NCBI RefSeq assembly: GCF_965227735.1
Contig: NZ_OZ245776.1
Location: 3,906,001-3,970,000, forward strand
Length of the DNA: 64,000 bases
DNA from: Larkinella sp965227735
GTDB taxonomy: Bacteria; Bacteroidota; Bacteroidia; Cytophagales; Spirosomataceae
Direction: 5' to 3'
Both the position numbers and the translations under genes were made by a program. The stretch's first letter is position 1. Each line of letters starts with the position of its first letter. Positions 41,733 through 51,383 of the stretch are shown piece by piece. Under the pieces are notes generated by a model, which was not told where the DNA came from, did not search any database, and worked only from the letters and a program-made list of their open reading frames with translations.

Positions 41733-42872
41733 ATGAGCCAACGGATTTATATTTTCGACACCACCCTGCGCGACGGCGAGCAAGTGCCAGGTAGCCAATT
41801 ATCTACCGAAGAAAAAATCGTGGTGGCGAAAGAACTGGAGCGTCTCGGCGTCGATATTATTGAAGCGGGATTCCCGGTTTCGAGCCCGGGCGATTTTCGG
41901 TCCATTGTTGAAATCTCGAAAGCAGTGACCGAACCGGTTATCTGCGCGCTTTCACGGGCTAAAAAAGAAGACATCGATGCGGCCGGTGAAGCGCTGAAAT
42001 ACGCCAAACGCAGACGGATTCACACCGGCATTGGTTCGTCAGACATTCACATTCGAAACAAATTCAACAGCACGCGCGATCAGATTGTGGAACAGGCCAT
42101 TGCGGCTGTCAAACACGCCCGTACGTATGTGGAAGATGTGGAGTTCTACGCCGAGGATGCCGGTCGGGCCGACCTCGCGTTCCTGGCCCGACTCACCGAA
42201 GCGGTGATCAACGCCGGCGCAACGGTGGTAAACATCCCGGACACGACCGGTTACTGTTTGCCGGATGAGTACGGAAACAAGATCAAGTACATCTACGAAC
42301 ACGTTTCGAACGTTCATAAAGCCATTATTTCCATTCACTGCCATAACGACCTCGGTCTGGCCACAGCCAATACGCTGGCTGGTATTCAACAGGGCGCGCG
42401 GCAGGTGGAAGTGACCATCAACGGCATTGGCGAACGCGCCGGAAACACCTCGCTGGAGGAAGTCGTGATGGCGTTGCAGGTGCATAAAGAACTGGGTTTT
42501 GAGACCAATATCAACGCCAAGCGGTTGTTCCCGGTGAGTCAGTTGGTGTCAGAAATGATGAATATGCCGGTGCAGGCCAACAAAGCCATCGTGGGCCGCA
42601 ATGCCTTCGCCCACTCATCAGGCATTCACCAGGACGGTTTTCTGAAACACTCCGAAAACTACGAAATCATGAATCCGCACGATGTCGGTGTTCCCGAATC
42701 GTCGATCGTGCTGACGGCCCGCAGTGGTCGACACGCCCTGAAACATCGCCTTGAACTGCTGGGTTTCCGGTATGACAAACCAACCCTGGACACCATCTAC
42801 ACGCGTTTCCTCGACATGGCCGATGTCCGCAAAGAGGTGAACGACAAGGATTTGATGGAGCTGGTGCGCTGA
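41733..42872 (+). CDS. leuA: 2-isopropylmalate synthase, short form
   Basis: 379 residues. IFDTTLRDGEQVPGSQL is the catalytic Asp/metal motif of the DRE-TIM family, SIHCHNDLGLATANTLAGI the HxH metal site, and GIHQDGFLKHSENYEIM the LeuA-specific segment. It condenses acetyl-CoA with 2-oxoisovalerate. The protein ends soon after the barrel and linker, so the C-terminal LeuA dimer domain that binds leucine in ~520-residue enzymes is missing or reduced. Last gene of the cluster; a large palindrome follows within three bases. Confidence 0.92.
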   Translation: MSQRIYIFDTTLRDGEQVPGSQLSTEEKIVVAKELERLGVDIIEAGFPVSSPGDFRSIVEISKAVTEPVICALSRAKKEDIDAAGEALKYAKRRRIHTGIGSSDIHIRNKFNSTRDQIVEQAIAAVKHARTYVEDVEFYAEDAGRADLAFLARLTEAVINAGATVVNIPDTTGYCLPDEYGNKIKYIYEHVSNVHKAIISIHCHNDLGLATANTLAGIQQGARQVEVTINGIGERAGNTSLEEVVMALQVHKELGFETNINAKRLFPVSQLVSEMMNMPVQANKAIVGRNAFAHSSGIHQDGFLKHSENYEIMNPHDVGVPESSIVLTARSGRHALKHRLELLGFRYDKPTLDTIYTRFLDMADVRKEVNDKDLMELVR

Positions 42873-42874
42873 TA

Positions 42875-42957
42875 ATTCTCTGCTAACAGAAACCAAGGGA
42901 CACCTGTCAGGTCTTCAAGACCTGACAGGTGTCCCTTGGTTTCTGTTAGCAGAGAAT
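42875..42957. terminator. Perfect 41-bp inverted repeat after leuA, CCTGTCAGG copy 2
   Basis: 42875-42915 and 42917-42957 are exact complements around a single C. The core CCTGTCAGGTCTT-C-AAGACCTGACAGG (halves at 42903-42915 and 42917-42929) is the same palindrome as in bioA; the outer ~28 bases each side are unique. It closes the ilv-leu cluster. Confidence 0.85.
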
Positions 42958-42987
42958 CTACTGGCTTAATTGATTCATAATAAATCA

Positions 42988-43018
42988 AACCTGCAAAGTC
43001 TTCAAGACCTTACAGCTT
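42988..43018. repeat. CCTGTCAGG palindromic element, copy 3 (degenerate)
   Basis: CTGCAAAGTCTT (42991-43002), C, AAGACCTTACAG (43004-43015): same length and centre as the other copies, with two mismatches between arms. Lies 33 bases past copy 2. Confidence 0.55.
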
Positions 43019-43022
43019 TTGC

Positions 43023-43052
43023 AAAGGACAGGCCGGAAGCTTGTCCTTTTTT
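43023..43052 (+). terminator. Rho-independent terminator before prmA
   Basis: AAAGGACAGGC (43023-43033), loop CGGAA, GCTTGTCCTTT (43039-43049; one G-U pair), then a T run to 43052. It ends 14 bases before the prmA ATG, so it either stops read-through from leuA or acts as a leader terminator for prmA. Confidence 0.6.
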
Positions 43053-43066
43053 ATTTTCTTTACCGG

Positions 43067-43924
43067 ATGAACTACACAGAACTACAACTGACGCTTTCTG
43101 CCGATTATACCGACATTTTCATGGCCGAACTGGGCGCATTAGGATTTGAATCCTTCGTGGAAACCGATGAAGGCCTGAATGCCTACATTTCCGAATCCGA
43201 TTTTGATGAAACTGCGGTCCAGTCGGTTATCGATAAATACGCCAATCAAACCGCAATAGCCTATCAGATCAATTCGTTAGAAAAGAAGAACTGGAACGAA
43301 GAGTGGGAACGGAATTACCAGCCCATCGAGGTGCAGGATCGGATTCGCGTTCGGGCGTCGTTTCATGAACCCGATGCCGGTTTTCAGTACGACATTGTCA
43401 TTAACCCGAAAATGTCGTTTGGAACCGGCCACCACGAGACGACGGCCATGATGCTCGAACACCAGTTGAGTGTCGATGCGGCCGGAAAAACCGTGTTGGA
43501 CGTCGGTTCCGGCACCGGAATTCTGGCAATTTTGTCGGCTTTGCAGGGTGCCGAACGGGTCGTGGCCTTTGATATTGAAGAGTGGGCCATTGAAAACGCC
43601 CGCGAAAATGCCGAGCTGAACGGTTGTTCCCAAATCGACGTTTTTCAGGGCACGATTCATGACGTTAATCCGGCGGAACGGTTCGACATCGTGCTGGCCA
43701 ACATCAACCGGAATGTGTTGTTGGAGGATATACCGGTTTACGTCCGGCTGATGAAACTGGAGAGTACGTTGCTGGTGAGCGGTTTTTACGAACAGGATGC
43801 GCTCGATATCGAGGAAAAGGGGTTGGCCGAAGGGTTGACGAAAATCGGGCAATTGTCCCAAAATAAGTGGGTTTCACTACGATTTATCAAAAGTACCCAC
43901 GGACCGGCGGTCGATCCCGTTTAG
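43067..43924 (+). CDS. prmA: Ribosomal protein L11 methyltransferase
   Basis: 285 residues from the ATG at 43067 (MNYTELQLTLSADYTDIFMA). The N-terminal ~90 residues match the L11-recognition domain; NPKMSFGTGHHETTAMMLE and VLDVGSGTGILAILSALQG are the SAM-binding motifs, and LANINRNVLL the catalytic-loop signature. It trimethylates ribosomal protein L11. Follows a terminator; the giant protein gene starts 20 bases after its stop. Confidence 0.93.
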   Translation: MNYTELQLTLSADYTDIFMAELGALGFESFVETDEGLNAYISESDFDETAVQSVIDKYANQTAIAYQINSLEKKNWNEEWERNYQPIEVQDRIRVRASFHEPDAGFQYDIVINPKMSFGTGHHETTAMMLEHQLSVDAAGKTVLDVGSGTGILAILSALQGAERVVAFDIEEWAIENARENAELNGCSQIDVFQGTIHDVNPAERFDIVLANINRNVLLEDIPVYVRLMKLESTLLVSGFYEQDALDIEEKGLAEGLTKIGQLSQNKWVSLRFIKSTHGPAVDPV

Positions 43925-43944
43925 GTTCCGGGTGCCGTACGGGA

Positions 43945-46900
43945 ATGATGAGACAGGTATACAGCATTTTATCGATATTTCTCCTGCTGGCAACGGCGGC
44001 AACGGCGCAAACGTTTAAACTGTCGGACAACCCCGAGCAGTTTCTGACGGATTTACAGAAACTGATGAATGCGGGAGGAGCCTATTCCCAAAAGGCCGAA
44101 AAAAATCTCGAAACGCTATTCACCGAAAACCGGCTGTCGGCTCCGCAGAAAGAGCGCGTGATGGCGTTGAGCCGGAAAATGAACACCAAACGCTACCAGG
44201 CGGCCCAGCAGTTTGCGCCGTTTTACGAAGCGTTGTACCAACTCATCGTTACGCAGCAGGTGAGCCCGGCCGAAGTCGACAATTACCTGATGATTGCGGA
44301 AAAGTCGTTTGAAAAATACGACGCCAAGAGCTTGACGAAAGTGCTGGAAACCGTCCGGTTATTTGCCGAAAAGCGGTTTCTGTACACCAATAATTACAAC
44401 AAACTTTACGCCAACGGCGGCACGTTTACCCTTCGTTTAGCCGATCCCAATGGCAGCACACCCACATCGGTCGCCGATACGATTGCGTCGGCCAAAAAGC
44501 CGCAACCCGCCAAACCGAACGATTCCGACGGCTGGGATTTGCCGCTCGATTCAACCGGAAAAGCAAGCCCGCTTCTGTCCTGGACCGAGAGAAAGCCGAT
44601 TCCGGTGCTGAACGGGCCGGTGCTGGAAATCAAGGGTGCGGATTTGATCGTGACGACGGCAAACGACTCTGTCGCTTTGAAGAAAACCGATGGTGCCTTG
44701 TTGTTGAAAGACGGGATCTGGGTTGGCAAAGGTGGTGTGTTTTCGTGGGAGTCGGCGGGGCAGCCGGAGACGTTCGTAACGCTGGCAGATTACAGTTTCG
44801 TCGTTAGCAACCCCAAAATCACGGCGGATGACGTGACCCTGACCTACAAGCCCCTCGCCAAACCGATCAAAGGGACTTTTGAGTTTGACAGCAAAAAGCG
44901 GGTGGCCCGGCAGGCTCCGACCTATCCCCGGTTTATGTCGTGGTCGAATGATGTGGTCCTGAATAATCTGGGCAACGGCATTACGTATAAAGGCGGTATT
45001 GCGCTGGCCGGAACGAAGCTATACGGTTCGGCAGCCAATGGACAATCGTCGCTTCTGCAAGTGAGTTACAAAGGAAAACCGGCTTTCAAAGCCAGCAGCC
45101 GACGGTTTGAGTTTGCCGACTCGTTGATTTCAAGCCCACTGGTTTCGTTTACCGGCTACATCGACGCCGTCGATACGCTGTATCACCCCGGCGTCGCCTT
45201 CCGGTATGACCGCGAAACCGGGATTGCCCGCTTGAGTAAAGCCGAAAAATCGGGGTATTCCGACACCTATTTCAGCGATAGTTACCACAAATTCTACATC
45301 CAGCCCGAAATTGTTCGCTGGGATTTGCCGCGTCAAAAGGTTGATTTCTACCAACTTGGAGCCAAAAAAGAAGTGCCGGTGCGGTTTGAATCGTTCGATT
45401 TCTTCTACCCCGAGCGGTATGCCGGTATGTCGGCCGACTTCGGCTTTCATCCGCTCCAACTGGCGGCTAACTACGTGACAGTCAAGAAAACCCAGACGTT
45501 TTTTGCCGACGATCTGGCGACCTATTCCAAGATTAGCCCGCCGGTGATGCGCAACGTGCTGAACCGCATGGTGGCGCTGGGGTATATCGACATGGACCCC
45601 AAATCCGAAGAAATGCGCCTGAGCCGGAAGGGCGTTCTGTATGTTCTGGCGAATGCGCGCCGGAAGGATTACGACAATTTCCTGATTCGCTCGACTTACC
45701 CTTCTAACGACAGCACGACCAACGCCACGATCAATCTGAATGATAAGTTTTTGACAATCAGAGGGGTTGAGCGGTTTAGCATTAGCGATTCATTGAAAAT
45801 TACTGCTGTTCCAACGGACAAAACGCTGCGGATTGGCAAAAACCGGGCATTCACCTTAACCGGGCAACTGAAATCCGGTAACATGCGGTATACAGGTAAG
45901 GAACTGGGCTTCAACTACGACCAGTTTTCGATGAATATGACCAAAATCGACTCGATTACCTTTACCCCACAAGGGAAGAATCAGGAGATTGGCGGTGACA
46001 TTCAGTATGAAAAACCGGGTACGGTTTTCCTGGCCGACAAAGGCAATAAATCGGGGCGGCAGAAAGACAAAAAGACCACACAACGGCTGCTGATGCCGGA
46101 AGGGATGACGGTTTATTTTAACCAGCCGAACCGGGGAAATCTGATTTACAACAAAAATGTCTACTTCAAAGTCCCGGCAGTAGATAACGATAGCCTGGGC
46201 AAAGGCGACATCGCGTTCGACGGGACGTTCTTCTCCGATGGTATTTTCCCGCCCATCAAAACCACGCTGAAATCGATGCCCGACAATTCGCTGGGCTTCG
46301 AACACGCGGCTCCGGCCGCCGGTTATTCGCTTTACGGCGGAAAAGGGAACCTGAAGTTTACCGGTAAACTGGTGATGGACCGGAAGGGACTGCGGGCCGA
46401 AGGCGTTATTTCCCACTTGAACGCATCCTTACCAGCCAAAGATATTCTGATGACCCCGGATTCCGTTCTGGCGTCGGGCGAGTCGGGGCAGATCAAAGAA
46501 GGGCTGGTGGGAAAAGCCTATTTTCCGGCGGTTAACCTGAAAAACTACGTCATGAAGTGGTTTCCCAAAGCCGATAGTATGAAAATTTCCACCAAAGCCG
46601 ACCATTTCAGCTTTTACAACGGCACGACGAATTTGCAGGGCGATTTGCTGGTTCGGTCGGCGGGTTTGTTTGGAAAAGGCACGGTAAAACGGGCGGATTC
46701 GGAAGCTCAGTCTGAAAACATCAAGTTTAATAAAGAAGGGTTTACGGCGGGCAATGCGCAATTCCGCGTCGTGGCCGATAAGCAGGGAACCGCGACGAAA
46801 CCCATGCTGCTGGGCACGAAGGTCGATCTGGATTTCAATCAGGTGAAAGGCGTCGTGACCATCGCCACGAATAATGCGACGACCTCGTTCAGCGACACCC

Positions 46901-48741
46901 TGCTGTCGAGTCTGGAGTTCCCGAACGCGGCCTATAAAACGTCGATCAGCAAGGCGCAGTGGAACATCGCGGCCAAAACCATTACGATGAAAGCCGCCAA
47001 AACGTCTACGTTTACGGCCACCGCGGAAGAACAGGAAGGGCTGACATTCAATGCCACCTCGGCGGTGTATGATGTGGAAAAAGCGACGCTGAACATCAGC
47101 GGAGTGCCGTATGTGACGTCGGCCGATGCCCGGATTTACCCGGAAAAAGGCTTGATTACCATCAAACGGAACGGGGAGATGCTGCCACTCAAAAACGCCC
47201 GGCTGGAACTGGACACGACCAGCCTGTTCCACAAATTGAAAGGCGGTAACATTCAGGTGCAGTCGCGGACGCGGTTTTCCGGGGAGGCTGTTTACCAGTT
47301 TGCGGCCGCCAAAGGTGACACCGCTAACATCAAAATGGGGAGTTTTGAGCTGAAAGAAGCCGCTCCGGTGGCGTTGGCATCGAACACCCGAAGTGTCGGA
47401 CGAAAAGGAAAAAATAGCAATGAACTGGCCAAGACGTATTATACCGTGGCCCGCGCCGACGTCGACGAACGGGACAACGTGACGCTGGCGCCCAAAGTAG
47501 CCTTCAAAGGCAGCATCACAATGATGGCACCCGAGCAGGATCTGAAACTGGAAGGGGCGATTAAAATTGCGCTGAAAAAGCGCGCCAATCTGGTTAGTGA
47601 CTGGATTCCAATGAAGGAGAAAATTGGCGAAACCTTCAGCATCAAAGTCGATCAAGCACTCAAAAATGACGGCAATCAGCCACTGACCGCCGGTTTGCAC
47701 TTTCGGGGTGGAGGCACCGCCGGGCTGTATCCGACGTTTTTGTCGATGAAAGAAAGCGATAAGGATGATGATTTGTACCGGGCAACCGGTGTCATGACGT
47801 ATGACCAGAAAGACAAAGTTTTTCGGATTGTGAAGAAGGATGCCGCCGGGTTGGAAGATGTCGAAGGGGCGTTTACGTTCAACGATGCCACGGGTGTGAT
47901 GAATTTTCAGGGGCCGGTCAACGTGATGAATACCGGCATGACGGGCTCAACACCAAACAACTTTGTTTTTGCCGCCGGAACGGGTCGGGCGCAGGTCGAT
48001 AGTTCGACGTTGCGGCTGAATGCGCTGGTCGGCTTTGCGCTGCCGATTCCGCAGCCGGTGAATGCCGCCATTGCCGAAAAGATGGTGAAAGCCAATCTGG
48101 ACGAAAAAAACGACGAACCTGCCGACGACGATCTCGACCGGTTAACCGCCAAACTGGCTGCCATCATCGGTCAGAAAGCGACGGATGTGTACCGTACCAA
48201 AGCCCAGAACCAGCACGTTTCCATTACGCAGGCGGCACCCAAATTTGTGGCTTCGCTCGTGCTTTCGAACGTTAATCTGCGCTGGTCCGACAAATACAAT
48301 GCCCTCTACAGCACCGGGCCGATTGGGGTTTCCAATATCGATAACGTCGATATCAACGCGGAAATGGAGGGTTTTGTCGAAATCCGGAAGAGCGACGGGG
48401 GCGACGAAGCGACCATTTATCTGGAAGCCTCGCCGGATGTCTGGTACTACTGGGATTATAAATCGTCGGGGGGCGCAACAGCCCAACTGGCGTTGCTGAC
48501 GTCGGACCAGGAACTGAACGATCGCATCATGGCGGGCGGCAAGGCGGGAAGCAAGGCCATTTCCATCATTGCTGCGGACGTGTTCGAGAAAACACAGTTT
48601 ACGGACCGGTACATGGATCAGTACAAAACCAAAGAGAAGCCCAAGCCACAACCAAAAGCTGCGGCTGGCGCAAAAGAAGCGCCTAAAAAAGTGGTTGAAA
48701 AGAAAAAGGAAAAAGCTGACGAGAAAAAGGAAGGGTTCTGA
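43945..48741 (+). CDS. Very large secreted/envelope protein of unknown function (1,598 residues)
   Basis: From the ATG at 43945 (or 43948), which opens a signal peptide (MMRQVYSILSIFLLLATAATA). Residues ~22-145 are helical (FLTDLQKLMNAGGAYSQKAE). From ~250 to ~1480 the protein is almost all beta-strand, with repeated short statements of the type 'xFxGxxxYxx...D' (SGNMRYTGKELGFNYDQF, GKGDIAFDGTFFSDGIF), recalling LptA/OstA or AsmA-type envelope bridges. Residues ~530-580 break this with a helical, winged-helix-looking stretch (VMRNVLNRMVALGYIDMD). The last ~45 residues are a Lys/Pro/Ala tail. No catalytic motif. Similar proteins exist as hypothetical entries in Cytophagales as far as I recall. 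Ends back to back with upp. Confidence 0.75.
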   Translation: MMRQVYSILSIFLLLATAATAQTFKLSDNPEQFLTDLQKLMNAGGAYSQKAEKNLETLFTENRLSAPQKERVMALSRKMNTKRYQAAQQFAPFYEALYQLIVTQQVSPAEVDNYLMIAEKSFEKYDAKSLTKVLETVRLFAEKRFLYTNNYNKLYANGGTFTLRLADPNGSTPTSVADTIASAKKPQPAKPNDSDGWDLPLDSTGKASPLLSWTERKPIPVLNGPVLEIKGADLIVTTANDSVALKKTDGALLLKDGIWVGKGGVFSWESAGQPETFVTLADYSFVVSNPKITADDVTLTYKPLAKPIKGTFEFDSKKRVARQAPTYPRFMSWSNDVVLNNLGNGITYKGGIALAGTKLYGSAANGQSSLLQVSYKGKPAFKASSRRFEFADSLISSPLVSFTGYIDAVDTLYHPGVAFRYDRETGIARLSKAEKSGYSDTYFSDSYHKFYIQPEIVRWDLPRQKVDFYQLGAKKEVPVRFESFDFFYPERYAGMSADFGFHPLQLAANYVTVKKTQTFFADDLATYSKISPPVMRNVLNRMVALGYIDMDPKSEEMRLSRKGVLYVLANARRKDYDNFLIRSTYPSNDSTTNATINLNDKFLTIRGVERFSISDSLKITAVPTDKTLRIGKNRAFTLTGQLKSGNMRYTGKELGFNYDQFSMNMTKIDSITFTPQGKNQEIGGDIQYEKPGTVFLADKGNKSGRQKDKKTTQRLLMPEGMTVYFNQPNRGNLIYNKNVYFKVPAVDNDSLGKGDIAFDGTFFSDGIFPPIKTTLKSMPDNSLGFEHAAPAAGYSLYGGKGNLKFTGKLVMDRKGLRAEGVISHLNASLPAKDILMTPDSVLASGESGQIKEGLVGKAYFPAVNLKNYVMKWFPKADSMKISTKADHFSFYNGTTNLQGDLLVRSAGLFGKGTVKRADSEAQSENIKFNKEGFTAGNAQFRVVADKQGTATKPMLLGTKVDLDFNQVKGVVTIATNNATTSFSDTLLSSLEFPNAAYKTSISKAQWNIAAKTITMKAAKTSTFTATAEEQEGLTFNATSAVYDVEKATLNISGVPYVTSADARIYPEKGLITIKRNGEMLPLKNARLELDTTSLFHKLKGGNIQVQSRTRFSGEAVYQFAAAKGDTANIKMGSFELKEAAPVALASNTRSVGRKGKNSNELAKTYYTVARADVDERDNVTLAPKVAFKGSITMMAPEQDLKLEGAIKIALKKRANLVSDWIPMKEKIGETFSIKVDQALKNDGNQPLTAGLHFRGGGTAGLYPTFLSMKESDKDDDLYRATGVMTYDQKDKVFRIVKKDAAGLEDVEGAFTFNDATGVMNFQGPVNVMNTGMTGSTPNNFVFAAGTGRAQVDSSTLRLNALVGFALPIPQPVNAAIAEKMVKANLDEKNDEPADDDLDRLTAKLAAIIGQKATDVYRTKAQNQHVSITQAAPKFVASLVLSNVNLRWSDKYNALYSTGPIGVSNIDNVDINAEMEGFVEIRKSDGGDEATIYLEASPDVWYYWDYKSSGGATAQLALLTSDQELNDRIMAGGKAGSKAISIIAADVFEKTQFTDRYMDQYKTKEKPKPQPKAAAGAKEAPKKVVEKKKEKADEKKEGF

Positions 48742-49386
48742 TCAGATTTTTTCGCCAAAAGCCAGATCGCCGGCGTCGCCCAAACCGGGAACGATGTAAT
48801 AATGTTCATCCAGCTTTTCATCGATAGCCCCCAGCCAGAGGTGACACTGGGGCATTTTGTCCTGCACATAGCGGACGCCTTCGGGGCTGGCCAACACGGC
48901 GGCAATGTGCGTTTTGGCGGGCGTTCCAAACCGCAGCAGAGCGTGATACACCTTCTCCAGCGACCGGCCGGTTGCCAGCATCGGGTCCATCAGAATGACG
49001 GTTTTGCCGCTCAGATCGGGGCTCGAAATGTAATCCATTGCTACTTCAAAATCTTCACTCGTTGGCAGATAACCGCGATACGCACCAATGAAGGCGTTTT
49101 CGGCCCGGTCGAAATAATTCAAAAATCCCTGGTGGAACGGCAGGCTCGCCCGCAGAATGGTGGCCAGAACCGGCGGTTTTTTAATCAGTGGCGTAGACGA
49201 CACGCCCAGTGGCGTTTGCACGTTCACAACCTGAAACAACATTGACTTGGATATTTCGTAGGCCATCAATTCGCCCAGCCGTTCCAGATTCCGCCGAAAA
49301 CGCATCGGATCTTTCTGAATGGTTACATCGCGGAGTTCGGCAATAAATTGGTCGGCAAGAGAAGGATGATCGGCGAAAACAAACAT
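48742..49386 (-). CDS. upp: Uracil phosphoribosyltransferase
   Basis: 214 residues from the ATG at 49386 (MFVFADHPSLADQFIAEL); an in-frame ATG at 49455 is less likely. ATILRASLPFHQGFLNYF and VILMDPMLATGRSLEKV are the PRPP-binding motifs, and VPGLGDAGDLAFGE the uracil-binding C-terminus. It salvages uracil to UMP. Its stop codon directly abuts that of the giant protein (TGATCA, 48739-48744), with no spacer. Divergent from the Wzi-like gene. Confidence 0.94.
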   Translation of the reverse strand: MFVFADHPSLADQFIAELRDVTIQKDPMRFRRNLERLGELMAYEISKSMLFQVVNVQTPLGVSSTPLIKKPPVLATILRASLPFHQGFLNYFDRAENAFIGAYRGYLPTSEDFEVAMDYISSPDLSGKTVILMDPMLATGRSLEKVYHALLRFGTPAKTHIAAVLASPEGVRYVQDKMPQCHLWLGAIDEKLDEHYYIVPGLGDAGDLAFGEKI

Positions 49387-49516
49387 AGGGGCTTTTTCAG
49401 TGTAATTTAAAGGGAATGTGTCGGATAATCCAAACCCTTTCCCTAATTTGTGCATTGAAATAAGAAGATGTTATTTAGGGTACACCGTCCACACGGTTGC
49501 CAGTGTGAAGCTTCCA

Positions 49517-51310
49517 ATGAGGACTATTTTTACAATCGGGATAGCTTTTGTTTTACTGGCGTCGGGGTCGGCGCAAAGTCAAAGTCAAAAGATACCTTTA
49601 AACAGTGATTATTACCACCTGATCGACCGGCTTGAAATCAAACAGGGCCGGTGGACAAGCGGTTTTCATAGTTCCGTAAAACCGTATAGTCGCCAGGCGG
49701 TCGTTCAATTAACCGACAGTATTCTGGCCGATCCCTTTGTTCGGTTATCCCCGGTAGACCGTTCCACCGTCCGCTACCTGCGCGACGATAGCTGGGAATG
49801 GGTTCCCAAAGTTTATCCGGATTCTCTTCCTCTTCTGCAAGAACGAACCGCTGAATTACACGCAGGTCAGAAGCGGGCGGGCGACAGTAAACGCGCTCTT
49901 GGCGCATTTTACAGAAAAAAGAATGACCTCTACAGCTACGAAAACGAGGATTATGATATTCATGTCAGTCCGGTGGTCAATTTTAGCTACGGAGTCGAAA
50001 GCAATTCCGGAGCGGTGGGTTCGTCAGTTAATCCCTACGTCAATTCAAGAGGAGTTGAAATTCGCGGGAGCATTCGCAAACGCTTAAGTTTTTACACATT
50101 CCTGTCTGATAATCAAGTGCTGTTTCCCCGGTATATCTGGGAATATGGAAGTCAGTACACAACCAATTTCAATGAAGGCTTTGCCCCCAATGAAGGCTTT
50201 ACCAAACTAATTGCGAACCGCCATGCGCCCTACGGCGGAGCGGATTTTTTGTCGGCCCGGGGATACATTACTTTCAATGCCTTAAAAATCATCAACATTC
50301 AGTTTGGCCACGACCGGAATATCTTTGGCAATGGGTATCGTTCCCTGTTTTTATCGGATAACAGCTCTCCATATCTTTTTCTCAAGATCAGCACCCGGTT
50401 TGGGCGGTTTCAATACACCAACCTGCTGACCGAGTTCCAGAACAGCCAGAAACCGGCCGGTGCGTATGAAGAACTGAATCCGCAAAAATACACGGCGATT
50501 CACCACCTGAGTGTCAACATTGGCGAGCATGTCAACATTGGCCTCTTTGAAGCAGAAGTGTTCAGCCGGAGCCAACTGGAATTGAATTATTTTAATCCCG
50601 TCATTTTCTACCGGTTCATCGAATCATATCGGGGCAGTGCCGACAATGCGCTGGTCGGTCTGGATTTCAAAGCCAATTTTGCCGGTCATTTTCTGGCTTA
50701 CGGTCAGTTAATGTTAGATGAGTTTAAGATTAGCGAACTGCGGGCGAGAAATGGGTCGTGGGTCAATAAATTCGCGTTTCAAACGGGCCTGAAATACATC
50801 GACGCGTTCGAGGTTCCGAATCTCGATTTGCAGGCTGAAATGAATCTGGCGCGGCCTTATACCTATTCGCACCGTTCCGGCCAAACCAATTATGTCCATT
50901 ATAATCAACCACTGGCGCATCCGCTCGGGGCCAATTTCATCGAAGGCCTGGCCATTGTGCGCTATCAGCCCCGCGACCGCTGGAATCTGACCGGGACGTT
51001 TGGTGTCATGAAATACGGGGCCGATCCGCCTAACTACAATTATGGCGGCAACCTGCTGAAACCGTATGAAAGCCGGGTGGAGTGGCCGGGCCAGGCCGTG
51101 GGATCGGGCCACCACATCGCGCAGGGGCGTAAAACCCTGGTTACCTACGCTGACGTACGGCTGTCGTTTATGTGGAAACACAACCTGTTTGTCGATTTCC
51201 AACAGCTCGTTCGCAAAAGCGACAGCCAGGCCGACCGGTTGAAGTACAACACGTCGTCGACCTCTCTGGCCCTGCGCTGGAATCTGCCCTACCGAACGCT
51301 GGTACTTTAA
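49517..51310 (+). CDS. Outer-membrane beta-barrel protein, Wzi-like (capsule assembly)
   Basis: 597 residues from the ATG at 49517 (MRTIFTIGIAFVLLASGSAQ, signal peptide). IPLNSDYYHLIDRLEIKQG and the paired aromatic/charged strands through the sequence resemble the Wzi-type barrel proteins that hold capsule polysaccharide at the surface and are widespread in Bacteroidota. The assignment is by overall pattern only; no capsule cluster is visible, but gmhA (LPS heptose) follows 73 bases later. Strand-like segments continue to the C-terminus LRWNLPYRTLVL. Confidence 0.65.
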   Translation: MRTIFTIGIAFVLLASGSAQSQSQKIPLNSDYYHLIDRLEIKQGRWTSGFHSSVKPYSRQAVVQLTDSILADPFVRLSPVDRSTVRYLRDDSWEWVPKVYPDSLPLLQERTAELHAGQKRAGDSKRALGAFYRKKNDLYSYENEDYDIHVSPVVNFSYGVESNSGAVGSSVNPYVNSRGVEIRGSIRKRLSFYTFLSDNQVLFPRYIWEYGSQYTTNFNEGFAPNEGFTKLIANRHAPYGGADFLSARGYITFNALKIINIQFGHDRNIFGNGYRSLFLSDNSSPYLFLKISTRFGRFQYTNLLTEFQNSQKPAGAYEELNPQKYTAIHHLSVNIGEHVNIGLFEAEVFSRSQLELNYFNPVIFYRFIESYRGSADNALVGLDFKANFAGHFLAYGQLMLDEFKISELRARNGSWVNKFAFQTGLKYIDAFEVPNLDLQAEMNLARPYTYSHRSGQTNYVHYNQPLAHPLGANFIEGLAIVRYQPRDRWNLTGTFGVMKYGADPPNYNYGGNLLKPYESRVEWPGQAVGSGHHIAQGRKTLVTYADVRLSFMWKHNLFVDFQQLVRKSDSQADRLKYNTSSTSLALRWNLPYRTLVL

Positions 51311-51383
51311 AACGAATTGGTTGGTACGGTTTCCAGTCGTTATTTTACCGGAAACTGTACCAACGGATTAACCCCTTTCGGGA

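Noticed and set aside
46429..47700. Long antisense ORF (423 codons) opposite the giant protein gene
   Set aside because: Arg/His/Phe/Gly-rich sequence without domain signal; typical complement-strand shadow of a G+C-balanced gene on the other strand.
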